A stretch of 64,000 nucleotides of DNA from Agriotes lineatus (taxonomy: Eukaryota; Arthropoda; Insecta; Coleoptera; Elateridae): contig CALNHX010003598.1 of the NCBI GenBank assembly GCA_940337035.1, forward strand, positions 1-64,000. Direction: 5' to 3'. Position 1 is the first letter of the stretch, and the number at the start of each line of letters is the position of its first letter. Under the pieces are notes generated by a model, which saw only the letters and a program-made list of their open reading frames with translations, had not been told where the DNA came from and did no database searches. A program made the translations under genes and the position numbers. This document shows, one piece after another, positions 11,470-23,685 of this stretch.

Positions 11470-12115
11470 TTCTCTATGGCTGATTTAACTCCACTTTTCC
11501 ACGTTTGTTTTGGTCGGCCAAGTTTTCTTCTTTGAGGGGGGGTCCATTTCCATAGTTTCTTGGACCATCTTTCTTCTCCTCTGCGTTCCCGTGTCCATAC
11601 CACATGAGCCTTTTTGCTTCTATAGTGGTAATGATGTCTATGTCCACTTCTGCTCGGTTTCTTATTTCCTCGTCGTTAATTCTGTCTAGTCTTGTTAGGC
11701 CACAGCTTCGTCGCCAATATTCCATTTTTATCGCCTTCAATTTCTGTTCTTATCTTTTTGTGATGGACCATGCCTCTGCCCGTAGGTGTGCTGACACTTT
11801 CTACGATGGCTTTATAAATCATTTTTTTTAGTGCGTTTGCTTAACTTGTTCCATATTACAGGATGAAGCTGCCGTATGGCTGGTTTTCCTTGTGCTACTC
11901 TATTTTTTATTTCCTGTTTGCTACCTCCTTTCTCGCTTATAAATGTGCCTAAATATTTATAGCTTTTTCTATTCTTTACCACACCACCATCAATTTATAT
12001 ATCTTCTCCTTTACATCCTATAGTCATGTACGTACTCCCTAGATATATTGCGATGGTATTAGGCCCTACAAACTCAACTCTGATAGCATTACCACACTTA
12101 TGGACATTTCACTAA
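11470..12115 (-). pseudogene. RTE-type reverse transcriptase, C-terminal fragment
   Basis: Minus-strand frames show the post-catalytic region of an RTE-like RT: KSYKYLGTFISEKGGSKQEIKNRV (kYLG..i...G....ei..Ri), then WNKLSKRTKK, and after a frameshift the terminal block with LTRLDRINDEEIRNRAEVD and RLMWYGH (rlrWlGHv..). The catalytic YADD region is absent. It is 5'-truncated and frameshifted. Confidence 0.72.
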
Positions 12116-13461
12116 AGCTCAGGATGAGGTATTTTATATAACTGCAAGGCTAAACTTTGAATTTAATATATTGAATGCATTGGTAAAGAGATGCCAATTA
12201 ATAGCAGTATAATTAATTAAAGAACTGTTTAAGCAAAGCTCAATTCTCACAGGGATCTAAGTTGAATGTACGATAAAATTTAAAATATGAGGTTTGTGTA
12301 AAGTAATAGCCAAACTATTAATTACAAAATGGTTTGCAAAGGCAATAAATTGAAGCGAAAAATTCAAGGAAAGTTAAACAGTGAAATATTTGTCAGGGTT
12401 TTAAAAGAAAGGTAGGAAAAGCTAGATAAGCTAATAAACGTTGCAACGAGCAGCTAAGTAGGCTTAAATTAAGGCATTTGATGGAAAATTGTAAGAATAA
12501 AAAAGCCAGGATTATAAAAAAATGAAGAAAAGGACACAGCAGATGATCTAAAAATTGTGTGGAAAATCAGACAGGCATTTTGAACTTGATTCACATCCGT
12601 TTTTATTTAAGATTAAAACTAGCAATTGTTTATAGCGGATATTAGAGAGAACAATGGAATTAATTTAAGCATTGACATGTTGTAAAATGTACTCCTGAAT
12701 AAAACTAATTTTCATGTAATAAATTATTTTAACAATAAAAATTATACCAGTCAATTCAGTGCAATTTTGTGGTCGCGTGGTGTTATTTGCATCGAAATCC
12801 AACACATAAAGTTGTAAAGTTCTCCGAGCCCGAGTGACCATAACCTAACATCGGAAGCAGCCTATTTTGATATCTGCGTGGAGGCCTACAAGTTGAGACA
12901 GCCCAGAGGGGAAGACTCCAGAGCAGCGAGCAGCTACGTGAGCACATGTTCCAGGGATTCCAGCAGGATCCAGCCCATAGCAGTCCGATAACGAGACTAG
13001 CATCGCCGTTAAGCCCCGATATAGGATCGGCAACCACAGGTACTGTTTAAACCTAAAATTAGCTAAGTGAGCACCGGGAAGTTTATGCAAGTGTTGCAAG
13101 AGTCATACCCAAGGCAATACAAGCCATATTCATTGCCGTAAAATAAATCCATCCCGCAAAATAGCCCAACTCCATAATTTGGGGTTATGTGACAGTTAGA
13201 TCAGTAAACGACGCCAACTAAAACAATTGGTGCGTAGATGTGGGCCCCCTTTAACAAAGGCTAGAAAAACAAATGATGTTAATGCCGCGAAACAGCTTAA
13301 TTCAAATATTTATCGGTGGAACTGTGATACATTTTTACTTTGTTTTTAAATTCACGATCGCACTTTTCCAGCGGAAACCATTTTAATTTAACGTATTTGC
13401 TTGTGCGCAGTAGTACGAAGACGAAGTATAGAACTGTATTAAATTAAATTAAGAATTATAC
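12116..13461. repeat. Composite repeat: purine-rich tract followed by a GC-rich coding-like island
   Basis: 12130-12740 is a purine-rich AT tract resembling 23725-24300 (shared scaffold 'aatgcattgg..a.gagatgc', 'aagcaaagc'). At 12780-13040 base composition rises sharply. A forward frame reads SPSPSDHNLTSEAAYFDIC to PIAVR before a stop (12811-12994), and two overlapping minus-strand frames are also open. I do not recognise the protein. It may be a captured exon or a repeat with coding-like bias. 13100-13460 holds nothing I recognise. Confidence 0.3.
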
Positions 13462-13994
13462 TGTTACGTTTTTAACGTTCGGGCTATTTAAAAATTATTC
13501 ACTGCTTCTGTATTAAACATTTATTTACAACAATTAATTATGATTATTTACATACACACAGATTACTTAAACTAACGAACTATTTCTAACAACAATACAT
13601 TATTTATTTACACTGGTTAAACATCAAATATTTATGTGGCTATTTAAGCGTTTAACATTAATGATTTAAGTGGTTCGATTTATCTGTTATTTATTTCACT
13701 AGGGTTCGTTTATATCACTCGCGCTTCAAGTCTAAAGTGAACTACTGAAAACTGAATTAGAACTCCTGCGGGCGTGTATTTATATTGCCAGATAGTTCCT
13801 TCTGGAAAACGCCTCGAGTTCGCTCGACCTTTCTGGCAACTCTGACGTGTCACGCGCAGGGTCGTTTCTGGAATGTTCAGGAAGGCTGACTCACGCCGTC
13901 TCATGCAGCTGGCTCCAAGGTCGTTCTGCAATGCTGTCGCACGGGACGCTGAGTTATATTTCTGGGGTGACGGCCCAGCCCCAGGATCATTACA
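13462..13994 (-). mobile_element. Solo LTR with 4-bp target duplication ATAC
   Basis: Read on the minus strand the unit starts TGTAATGATCC and ends AACGTAACA, i.e. canonical TG...CA, 533 bp. ATAC flanks it directly at 13458-13461 and 13995-13998, so insertion followed by LTR-LTR recombination is the simplest history. Its 3' end (aaatagcccgaacgtt to CGTAACA) is nearly the same as that of the plus-strand LTR at 33378-33909, so both belong to one family. No internal genes remain; a 4-bp duplication suits Ty3/gypsy or related elements. Confidence 0.82.
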
Positions 13995-14323
13995 ATACAT
14001 TCAGCCCAATTGAACCCTTGCTTTAAGGGTTAATGACTACCACAGGTGTAAGCGTGGTAACCGGGGAGCGTACGATTGTGCAAATATATTTGTAATTTTG
14101 TTTTAATAGTTATAGCTGTTGGAATATGTTACTACATCAATCATATCACATTATAGCCTTTTGTGCGATGAGTTTTTTCTTTCTCTTACCTATACCTACA
14201 CATAATTGTTTTACCGTACTACTCTAACACCTAACTATGAGCATTTATAATATATTTTATTGCCATACAACCATGGATACCTAGTATTTTATAATCGAGG
14301 TAAATTAAAATGCTTTTTTTTAG

Positions 14324-17300
14324 TTTTGGGATTGGTTTCTGCAATTCGGCAGTTTAAGCCATCATTGGAAACATCAGCCCACTTATGTTATTTCACAGTT
14401 TGCATATATTTTTGGAGCATTCGCAACTTTAATACACGGTAGGTCACAATATCCTGTTCAGAACTATTTAATAACTTTATATAACGTCTCAGCTAAAGTA
14501 AGAGGTGGTCGTTTACCATATCTATGGATGGGGATAGCACTTCACGGCTTTTTAGTAGAATTCATATGCTACGTATCCCCTGATATAGACAATTTCTGGC
14601 ACTCACAGACACCAATTATGTTGCTTGGACGACGCCTGCCTCTACATATTATATTTTTATGTAAGTAAACACTAAACATTTAGCTTCTAATTTTATATAA
14701 AAATCTCGCACAGATCCCTGCTTTATCTACAACAGCTCAATTGCTGTTGCCAAGATGCGTCTGCCACGCTGGGCTGAGCCGTTTGCTGTGGGTCTCTGTG
14801 TGGTCCTGACGGATATTCCATATGACATAGTCAGCGTCAATTTTCTGCACTGGACGTGGCACGACACCGATCCAAATATCTACGACAGGCACTACTGGGT
14901 GCCTTGGAACTCTTACTACTTTCACGCATGTTTTGCCGCTGGATTCACATTTTGGTTTCACTTCACAAGGAAGTACATCTGCCGGACGAACAAGTGGGAG
15001 GCAGACACGTAAGCTTCAGGCCATAGTTAACGACCAGTACTCACTAATTTTGTTATAGCATCCCTCGAGAATTGCTGTGTACAATAATCGCTAGTCTCCT
15101 AGGGGCCCCCAGCGGTGTGTTTTTGTTCCTACCAAACTATCACCCCCTGCACGACATATACAATATACACAGCGAAGTTACATTTTTCATTATATTCGCA
15201 ATATTTTTGCTCGTGGTTTGGTCTGCTGATCGCATGCCAAAGAACAACGCTGCTTCCAAGCATACAACGCACTGGAGCACTTGGTTGCTGGTTTCCCATC
15301 TGCTCATCCACTACACCAGCTTTCTGGCCATGGTGCTGTTCTTCAACGCGGAAGATGAGATTGCAATTGGGCTGAAGGAACCCATCGGGCCCTGTGACGA
15401 ATATGCACCAGTGCAGACCGCATTTGGAATGGTGAGTTTGAGTGGAGCTAATAAGACTCAAAAATGCGTTCTTTATTTTGTTGATAGTTCAAACGTTTGT
15501 ATCTATAAATTCGGTCCATTATTTTCCATACAAAATTGACGCTACATTTCTACGCCATGGTGAATTTTGTTGTTCGCACAAATACGACCAAAAAGCTATT
15601 TTTTATAACACGAATTTTTAGGAAATACGTATTATGGATAAACTGACGTACTAATATTTAAAAAATATATAAAATTGAAAATCAGATCTATTAGTATCGT
15701 AGTTATAAGAAAAAGTATTTTATACGCTCGCGAATACTTAGTGATCGATTTCAAATATCTTGATTCTTAAGTGAGCTTTAGAAATTACCCTCATAAATAA
15801 ATTACCCATGTTTTTAATTTATCTTAGGCTAAAAATCTACTTAGAAGAATTATTCTATAGAAGATACTATAACCCCAACTATATGGTGTAAAATAAGCGA
15901 AGATAAAAGTATTTTAAACTATTTATGAAACGATAGCTAAAGAAGAAGAAGAAGTGGTAAACCAGATCAGTAAAGTAAACAAAGTAATTAGCAAAAAGTG
16001 GGAACAGTAAACAAAAAGACAGCATCAAATGAAGAATGATTTAAGGAAATACGTAAATAAGTAGAAAGACTATATGGAAGAGAGAAATTGAAGTATTAAG
16101 AAGATATGGTGAAAAATAGAGCATTACATAAAAGCAACATTACAAGATTTTACAAGGAATTAGTTTATGCTGAGATGAAAATGAAGACTTGCAAGATAGA
16201 GAAGATGGGAAGTATAATATCAAGAATTGAATGTGGGAATTAAAGAAGTGACAACCAACATGCAACTAGTAAAAGAAAAGAAACAAAAGGAAAATAGTAT
16301 AAAATCATTTATAATGAATACCTACTACTAGAAATTACAAACAAAACTAATAACATTCAGTAATTGTATACAATATTAAAAACGTGAAATTAATAGAAAA
16401 ATAATTTTTGTGCTTTGGGAAAAGGAAATAACGCTAACTAACTGAAAAAAATGTGGTTCATGGGGTTGTGGTGCGTATGCAACCTCACCTTCTCGTGGTG
16501 AACCAGTTTACAACAAACTAGGCACTGGTGACCCAGCAAGAGCAAAATCACTCTACCAACTGCACTTGGGGAGATGCTTGTGCTTAACCACTATCATACA
16601 GGTAGTTTGATGCCTTAGGTCAGGGCTGTCCAACTTCAAGGGGCCCAAGGGCCACTGTAAAAAATTTGAAAGTTATGAGGGCCGCATCATAAAATGTGTC
16701 GTATGCGACTTTGTGAGTGATTTGTAATAAATATAAAACGTGTACATTTAGATACTAATTTTTATTTATTCAAGAAGCTTAGGTTACATTACAAAAAGCA
16801 TTGAAACATAAAAGAGATATACAGGGTGTTCCCTGAGGTAACCGACAAACTTACACCATATGTTCTAGAAGTGATTCTAAACCAAAAAATTCATATTCAC
16901 TTTGGGTTAATTCCTTTCCTTTCTTGAGATACCGACAAAAGAAAAAAATTACATCAATTAATGTAAATTTACATATAGAGATGTGACGTTTCACCCCCTT
17001 ACTAAGGGCGTCAAAGATTTACCCCTCGGATTAAGCTCAAATCGGAGAAATACGTTCACTCAAATATATATTCGATTAGGTAAAACACCAGACAATTACC
17101 AACACAAATATAATGTTTTTAGCTAGTTACAATGATTAATTAAAAATAACTCTGAGTTGTACATCATTTAAAATTAACATGATCTTCTGGAATGGTGTCA
17201 GGTTTCGTGGGTCGAGCTGCAACCCAATGCACCGGCGAGTGTAGTCCGCCGATATGCACGCCGATTCTTCGGGAAATGGGCTGAGTAGGTCTTTTGTTCC

Positions 17301-20300
17301 TGCAAACTTGACCTTCCACTCAGCTGTGACTTTAAGCTGTAATTTTCCGGTGAAGTTAGCGATTTTAAGGGCTACCTGGGGCGGGCGTTAGTGCCTAAAA
17401 CCTGGTGCAGAGATTGCTGCTAGGCGTCGTTCTTGGAGCGAACGCGGTGTCAAATCCTGCAGATGGAATTTATTCGCCTTGAGCCGGGAAATGATGTTGA
17501 CATTCCCCCGGTAGGGAATTTGCGGGCTGCGGAATCGAACGTCGAAGTCCAGGAATTCGCCTCTTAATGACCAAAAAGGGGCCCTGCAGGTGAGTTTATG
17601 AAGGGCAGCTACAGGACTCTAGCCGCTCACAAACGGGGTAGAGGCTGCGATTCATACAGGTTATAGGTTTAATTATTAGTAAAATGAAGTTATGAGGGGT
17701 ATTTCACCTCTCGGAGCGCAGGGATTTGGTTTTAAAAAATAGGCGGTTGGAAATGGCTTTTAAGCAGTTATCCCTGCAAGACAGTACAGCGTATTAAGAC
17801 AGGGTTAAAGCCTCAGGGATTTGATATCTCAAGAAAGGTCAACAATCAAGGTAAAATCGAATTCTAGCGGTCTTGCTTTTGCGAAAAATTTGAACTTCTC
17901 GGGCTGACAGTACAACACGTCATCTCCCTTGAAGCCTGGTCTGGTAAGGGTTGGAGGCCTACTCTGTTAGACAGTTCAGCATGTCAGATCGGAGGTCCCA
18001 GGTAGAAAAGGAGAGAACAGGATCAAGATTGGTGGACTCAAGGGGGAATTCGATCCGCGGGCCGCAAAAATATCCTGGCGGGCAGCACTACTGCCATGGA
18101 GACGTGGGCTGATAGCCCATGCGCTTTGAGATCTTATCTTTACCAAACATCCACAAAGAATAGAAACCGGATGGATTATTTGATGACAATGGAATGTTAG
18201 ACCAATGTATTAGCCAGGAAAATTAGCGCAGATTCTTAGAGAAATAAGCAACTACAAAAGAGGGTTGTTAGGATAATCTCTGAATTTTTTGTGGTGCTTC
18301 AATAATCAACACCCAAAGCAATAGCATGAGCTTTTAGGAATTAGCAAAGCAGAATGGAATTGCTGAGGACGGCTAAGAACTAGTAATGGTAGCTTTTTCA
18401 TGTACTCAGGAATGTTGAATGGAAATGATGTACTACATCAAGCTGGAGTAGGAATCATTTTAAGTAGTAGATTTATTAAAACCTAAATTGAATGGAATTC
18501 CATGTCGGAAGGGATAATTAAGTGTGACTTAACACCAAATTCAAGAAGATCTCGGTAATCCAATGTTATGCACCTACTGAAGAAGCAGATATGGGCAATA
18601 GTTCAGCAACATAAGAAGGGTAGCAATACTCTTGGAAGAGCTCAATGCGAAAGTCAGTGCCAACAACAGAAATATCTCTTGTAATAGGAACCCATGTTCT
18701 AGGTAGGCAATAGTTTTATGTTTGTGGATGATTTCTCATGATTTATTTATTAACAGTGTAGTTTTGTATCCTTACGTTTCAAAAACCGCAACAAATGTTC
18801 CATCGGATTAATAGAAAAGTGTCAAAAATTGGACATCATTGAGGTTAAAAGACCAGGAGAAGATATAGAATCTAGGAAAAACGGATGTGTATGGTTTCAT
18901 GGTTTCATGTTGGACAGGAAAAAAGACATGCAGAAGTTGGATTTTATATAAAAATAAAAACTTTGTAAACTCAATCGTCGAACTGAAAGGCATAACAGAG
19001 GAAATTGCAGTCTTGAAAATAAAGGCAAATTGGTAGAACAACAAGATTTAAATTTTTCTAATAACGGCGAATGCACCCCAGTGTTCCGACGAGAATTTGT
19101 AAACTCAATATCTAATGCACAAATACAATTCCTGAAAGAGTGCTCCAAACAAAATAAATAACCGTAACTAAATTCAAACCTGTTAGCTGGCATAAAGATC
19201 ATATAATTCTAGAAAATATCACAGTACAGAAGCGTACATAATTATCACAATAGTTCGCATAAATCAGAATCGCAGGTTACTATAATTAAATAAATTACAT
19301 ACAAATAATTCTCACAGTTTAACATACTGTTCTGCAATAATACAATTGCACACATTAAAATGGCTGTCTAGCAAGCCACTTGGCCAGCAGATGTTTTGGG
19401 GCTCGGTCTCGGAGGAAACGCAAACGCGGTTTCAAAGCGTTTGACCAATAAATTCGTATGGCTGGAGCTGGTGTCTCAGCGCGATCTGCACGCCTGGGTA
19501 AGGTTAGCATGCCAAACCAAGAGGAAAACCTCCATATCTGGTCCTTTCTTGTGCTCTAATTAGGCGCCTGCATCAAGAGGGAAGCTGCTCCGAAAGGTCC
19601 AACAAAATGTCAGCTCGCAATTGTCTGCAGCGATTGCCGTGGACACGAAGAACAATCAAATGCAGCACCTGCCTCAGAACGGCTATTGGCCCAAAATTTG
19701 CTTGGCTCTAGCGATCGAAACCGGGCGTTAAATGCCTGGCACTACTTGCTGTGAAGGGGAAACAGAAGTCCAACGATAACATACAGAACTACAGGGAGTC
19801 TTAGAGCGTCTAGAATACTCACCCTGGGTAAAATCCAGGCCATATGTGATGACTTGTGGTCGCATTCAGAATCCACACAAAGCGTAGGAATTAACTTCCT
19901 TCTCGTGAGCTTGGGGCGTCAGAACCACGTAAACGTGAAGGATTGCATTTTACCAACAACGAAAACTAACAGCAGCTTTAATAAAAATCCACCATAGCTC
20001 TCCAAAAATGCTTAACCACCATTCCTGCTTGACGGCTGTAAGCGGACAAGAACGCGCCGGAAGTCCAAAATGTGTGCCTAAAAGATAAATGCCTATCTAG
20101 GTCGTCGCGGCTAGCGCAATCGCAGATCGCGCGAAACGCGCGGGAAATACCATCAATTTCTAAATTGAACGACGGCGTAAATGAAACGTAGCAAAAGAGT
20201 CAAAACATGTTATAGTACAAGGAGACATCAATGTAAAAATTGGAGAAATGATTCCAAGAGAAGAAACAATTAGAGTACCATACAGCTAAGGAACAAAAAA

Positions 20301-21713
20301 CAAACATTTTCTTTACCAGCAACTACTTTTGCCACCTGTTCGTAGTAGCTTCAGATGAATAATGCCTCTAAATGTAGCTTAAAACATCACAAATTTTGCT
20401 ACACATACAAGAACTGCACGGGAACCCAGGCACAAGAAAAGTGGCTCTTGAAATTTAAATTCAACGGCGCCACACGGCCGCCGAAGCTCCCGTAGGGGGC
20501 GAACAGTCAACTTCTTCTTAACGCTGTCGCTTACTGAATGCCACAAAATACGGGAGGGAAAGAAAGGGGCTGCAAGAGTGCGTTGCTTGTCCGCTCTGTC
20601 TTACTCATATGGAAACGTCGTGATTGCACAATGTGGCGTAAGAATTTCCATGCCTACACATGAAGCACTTGTTCGTGAGTCCAGCCTAGTCGTGAAGATA
20701 TGACATCATGGAGCGTACGTACCGAGTTGCACACAGGCAAGTAGACATTGAAAAGCAGCAAGGGGAGTCCCTCTATCGGCATGAAACGAAGCGGTAACAA
20801 TTAGGGATCTATGCAAGGTAGCCGAACAAAATGTGCTTTGATGTAAAACTGCAGTCTCGTAAACTAAACGCAACACATGTCGCTAGTTATTTGGATTTGC
20901 ATAAAACGCTGCCCAAAATGTAGTGAAAGGAGCACAAAAGCGTCAATATTTGAAATGGAGGTGCGTAATTTTAATATTGGCCTAACAAGTGCAAGATAGG
21001 AGAGTGTGGAGATGCCGATAATAATGGAGGAAATTAAGAGATTACGCAATGAACCGGAAATAGTAACAAAAATACAGTGGATAGAACAAGTGATAAGAAC
21101 GGCCCCTGGTAGCATAACACAACGCATGTTTAATAACCTAACTGGAACAAAATGGCCGTAAGGAAGACCACGATTGAGCTGGATGGAGAATGTCTATAAA
21201 GATGTGCAAATGCAAGAAATTGGAGGAGAATTACACAGGACAGGATGAAGTGGAGAGAGGTTGTTGAGTCGATGAAGACCATAGACCGGTTTGCCAATTT
21301 TTCTAAAAAAATTATTGTTATCAAAATTGCACTTTGATCAGATTTTTTTAGTTTATAAAATTCCCAAATGATTTTTCAGAAAATATACTTGACCAATCAC
21401 ACATGTAACAATGCAACCTTAATTTCAGATTTTGAAGAAACGAAAATACCTCTGCGTCACAGATTATGACGAGAAGTATTTTGATTTCCACTGCCTGCCG
21501 AACCAGAAGCCGCCATCTGATGGAGCGAGTTGGTACACAGCCTGCGGTGTGCCGCTGCCCAATCGCATGGAACTTGTTGCTATAATTTCAACGATATGGC
21601 TGCTCGGATTTGTCATATATGGAAATTTGCATTTTAGATCAGCTGGAGACGCGGTATTTGAAACAGGCACATTGCCGATTAAATCAAAGAAGCAGAAACA
21701 GAAATTTTATTAG
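14324..21713 (+). CDS. Conserved multi-pass membrane protein, function unknown (5' partial)
   Basis: Four exons with consensus splice sites and matching phases: 14324-14660, 14714-15008, 15059-15431 and 21429-21713 (TAG), giving 429 residues. The first exon opens at an acceptor, so the initiator exon is upstream and I could not place it. The protein is rich in aromatic and His residues and has about seven to eight hydrophobic segments, e.g. FAYIFGAFATLI, PFAVGLCVVLTDI, FAAGFTFWFHF, TFFIIFAIFLLVVW and ELVAIISTIWLLGFVIYG. The motif-like tracts LLGRRLPLHIIF, TWHDTDPNIYDR and PWNSYYFHA look strongly conserved. It ends in a basic KSKKQKQKFY tail, a possible ER-retention-like lysine tail. It may be the family annotated as DUF7802, recalled not checked; no function should be assumed. 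The first two introns are only about 50 bp, while the last is 6.0 kb and full of transposon debris. Confidence 0.85.
15432..16440 (+). other. Start of the 6-kb intron, nothing recognised
   Basis: This AT-rich stretch follows the donor of the third exon. Around 15940-16330 it becomes purine-rich with many short A/G words, but no open frame or known element is evident. Confidence 0.3.
16440..16615 (-). repeat. Possible degenerate tRNA-derived SINE
   Basis: Read on the minus strand, a stretch with 'cagttggtagagtg' (A-box-like) is followed about 60 nt later by 'tggttcaccacg' (B-box-like). The match to pol III boxes is weak and no tail or duplication was found. Confidence 0.22.
16621..18090 (+). 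mobile_element. hAT-type non-autonomous element, enlarged copy with truncated right end
   Basis: It begins 'cagggctgtccaacttcaag', the same terminal repeat as the complete element at 45497-46460, and the first ~400 bp match that copy closely (including the tract 'tgaggtaaccgacaaactta'). The right side near 18058-18085 again matches the other copy ('gcgggccgcaaaaa.taCctggcggg'), but the final inverted repeat is lost. Between them this copy carries ~850 bp of GC-richer sequence absent from the 964-bp copy, including a 47-codon open stretch ending LRAAESNVEVQEFAS. That extra sequence is either an insertion or captured cargo. Confidence 0.6.
18270..18710 (+). pseudogene. RTE-type endonuclease fragment in the 6-kb intron
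   Basis: Broken forward frames contain VIQCYAPTEEADMG (about 18555-18595, the iQvYAPT motif of RTE-like endonucleases) and, after a frameshift, a tract resembling LNAKVSANNRNIS (about 18640-18680, GDlNAkVG position). Sequence between them is degraded. No RT domain is attached. Confidence 0.58.
18711..20980. other. Intron interior: unassigned sequence with GC-rich coding-like patches
   Basis: 18711-19370 is AT-rich with nothing recognised. 19370-20160 and 20460-20560 are GC-richer and contain short open stretches (for example KLLRKVQQNVSSQLSAAIAV near 19580-19640) without a family I can name. These patches may be old repeat bodies or captured exon pieces; there is no splice evidence tying them to the host gene. 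Confidence 0.3.
20985..21305 (+). pseudogene. RTE-type reverse transcriptase, extreme C-terminal fragment
   Basis: A forward frame starting MEEIKRLRNEPEIVTKIQW is followed by GRPRLSWMENVYKDVQ and, after one shift, KWREVVESMKTIDR. This is the conserved end of RTE-like ORFs (GRPr.rW.d.v..Dl...g......DR..WR..v). Upstream RT motifs are absent. It ends about 120 bp before the last exon of the membrane-protein gene. Confidence 0.68.
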
Positions 21714-22440
21714 AGTAGTAGTAAAATGGAATGTTTGTGACTAAAAGATGTAAGTAAAGGTGCTATCAAGACAAATAGTTGTTTTAGTTATTACGATTAA
21801 TATGTAGCAATGACATTAGGAGCTTAGAATTCATAACAGTTCTTTTCTTTTCTTCACATTCTTCTATTCGTTGCCCTTGTTCGCCAATATTTTACTTCCA
21901 GCTCTAACAAAAAACCTTTGCACACATTCATATCATGGCTTTCATTCTGCTCTTTCACAAACACCCTCCTCATTCATTCACGCTTCAAATTTTTTTAAAA
22001 GCGACAAAATTGCATCCGAGAAAAAAGAAATTAAATTATAAGATTCACCATAAAGTAGGCTGAAATTGAAAAAAATTCACTACAAACTATGGTATAATGG
22101 ACGATCAAGTAAAACCACATTTTTAGATGATTCTATGTCCAGAAGAACAAATATTACTGATGGAAGTCTTGATAACATAGAATTATCAAAATTATGGTCC
22201 GGTGTACATTAGAACTGACCACGATGTATAATGAAAATTGGTTGTACAATGTCTGTAGCTATGATTTTGGTAATTTCGCTCTTTGTGAGCACATGTTACT
22301 GAAATGAAAGAATCGATTTTCTAATAATAGGCCTCGATAGTTTAGTCAACTTCATGACTATATATTGTTTGTTGGTGGCCATATAGGTCATGTTCTAGAT
22401 AGCTTATAAATTTGTCCCAACTTTATTAACGGGCTTTCTT
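21714..22440. other. 3' UTR and intergenic, nothing recognised
   Basis: AT-rich sequence follows the membrane-protein stop. I see no canonical AATAAA close to the stop and no coding frame. Confidence 0.3.
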
Positions 22441-22444
22441 TTCT

Positions 22445-22800
22445 TCGTTATTTTTATCTTGCAGTCAGTTTTAGTATGTCTTTTTTTGTCACTGTTGCCT
22501 GATCGTCATTCCATGTTTTAAATCCCGTTTTTCTTGTATATTTGAGTTTTCTACCAATTGCTTTGTATGTTGCTTTTGTTATTGCATTCTGAATGTTATC
22601 TATTTTGCACTCTATATTTTCACTTGTTTCTGCCATTAGTAGTTATTGTTAAGTCTATTCTAGTACAGTGTTCCGATACTTTCATCTTCTAAGAGGTTAA
22701 CTTTAAATACTGACATATTATTTTTTCTGATTCTTTATCACTTCCATCTTTTTTTCATTTTGAGTATATTCTGGTTTTTGATATCACTAAATAGCGGCCT
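22445..22800 (-). pseudogene. RTE-type ORF fragment (linker between endonuclease and RT)
   Basis: A minus-strand open stretch of 60 codons (22454-22636) reads AETSENIECKIDNIQNAITKATYKAIG then KTGFKTWNDD, the usual arrangement of the linker that joins endonuclease and RT in RTE-like ORFs (i..Ai..A....g.....k..W.n.e). The flanks are frameshifted. Confidence 0.45.
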
Positions 22801-22809
22801 GTATTAGTC

Positions 22810-23412
22810 TTAGAAATCTCAAGAAAAACTACATACATACGCAAAGTGAAGTAGAAAGAATTAAAAACATTAGTTTTGAAACTTAAAGAAGAAATAGAAA
22901 ATTTACAAAAAAAACACCATAGCTACCGCTTCTACAACTGTAAATTCCAGTTCCGAATATTCTGAAACTTTAATCGCTGACATCTCAGATCGAAATAACA
23001 GGGCTTGCAATGTTATTATAACTGGCATCGACGAGTGCACTTCCGATTCAAGCAATTTGCATTTACAACACAACTTACAAAAAGCCACAGATATTATTAA
23101 ATTTGTGTCAAATGTTTTTACAGATAACATTAGAGTAACTAGACTTGGAAAAAAGCAAGATGGCTCGAAACGTCTACTAAAGGTTAGTTTTACAAATCAG
23201 TTGGATGCTATCAATGTCTTCAAACGCAAAAACAAAGTGCCAAGTGCGTTCTCCGTAAAAATGTTTCATGATCAAACACCTATGCAAAGAGACCATCTGA
23301 ATGATCTCTGTAAAGAACTGCAAGACAGAAAAAGTACTGTAGAAGAACATCTTACGATTAAGTATATACGGGGTACTCCCAAAACTGTAACTCTTGCTCT
23401 TCCAAAAAACTA
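22810..23412 (+). pseudogene. ORF1 of a CR1/L2/Jockey-like non-LTR element (C-terminal part)
   Basis: Forward frames give ISDRNNRACNVIITGIDEC (about 22975-23035) followed by an open 118-codon stretch ending at a TAA at 23410-23412, with LGKKQDGSKRLLKVSF and MQRDHLNDLCKEL. This is the layout of ORF1 proteins that lie before the endonuclease in CR1/L2/Jockey-like elements (r..NiiItGi.E...; ..r.GK.....RpikV.f). The N-terminal finger is not found. The endonuclease of the same element follows 40 bp downstream. Confidence 0.62.
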
Positions 23413-23444
23413 ATCACAACAAATATTTATACCTTATCTTATTT

Positions 23445-23685
23445 ATACACTAACATATGCTCACTACTATCGAAATTCAGCGAGTTATTGACTTTCGTAC
23501 AAAGATTAAAACCTACTTCCATACTACTATCGGAAACTTGGTTAAATCCTTTGATAGTAGACAATGGAATTAACATTTCTGGCTACAACTTATTACAAAC
23601 AGACAGGAAGGATCGATGAGGTGGAGGCGTGTGGATATATTGAGATGGTTTAAAGCTTACAATTTCGCTCTGTATGTAGAGAGAA
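23445..23685 (+). pseudogene. Endonuclease N-terminal part of the same CR1/L2/Jockey-like element
   Basis: The frame reads ..SLLSKFSELLTFVQRLKP then ILLSETWLNPLIVDN and GYNLLQTDRKDR.GGGVWIY, the SETWL and GGGV landmarks of the apurinic-type endonuclease in CR1/L2/Jockey elements. Two stops interrupt it. The frame is lost near 23690 and resumes near 25440, so an insertion lies between. Confidence 0.72.

Noticed and set aside
14260..14442. Open frame MPYNHGY... as the first exon of the membrane protein
   Set aside because: It is in a different frame from the exon starting at 14324, which opens at a good polypyrimidine-AG acceptor and continues in the conserved frame.
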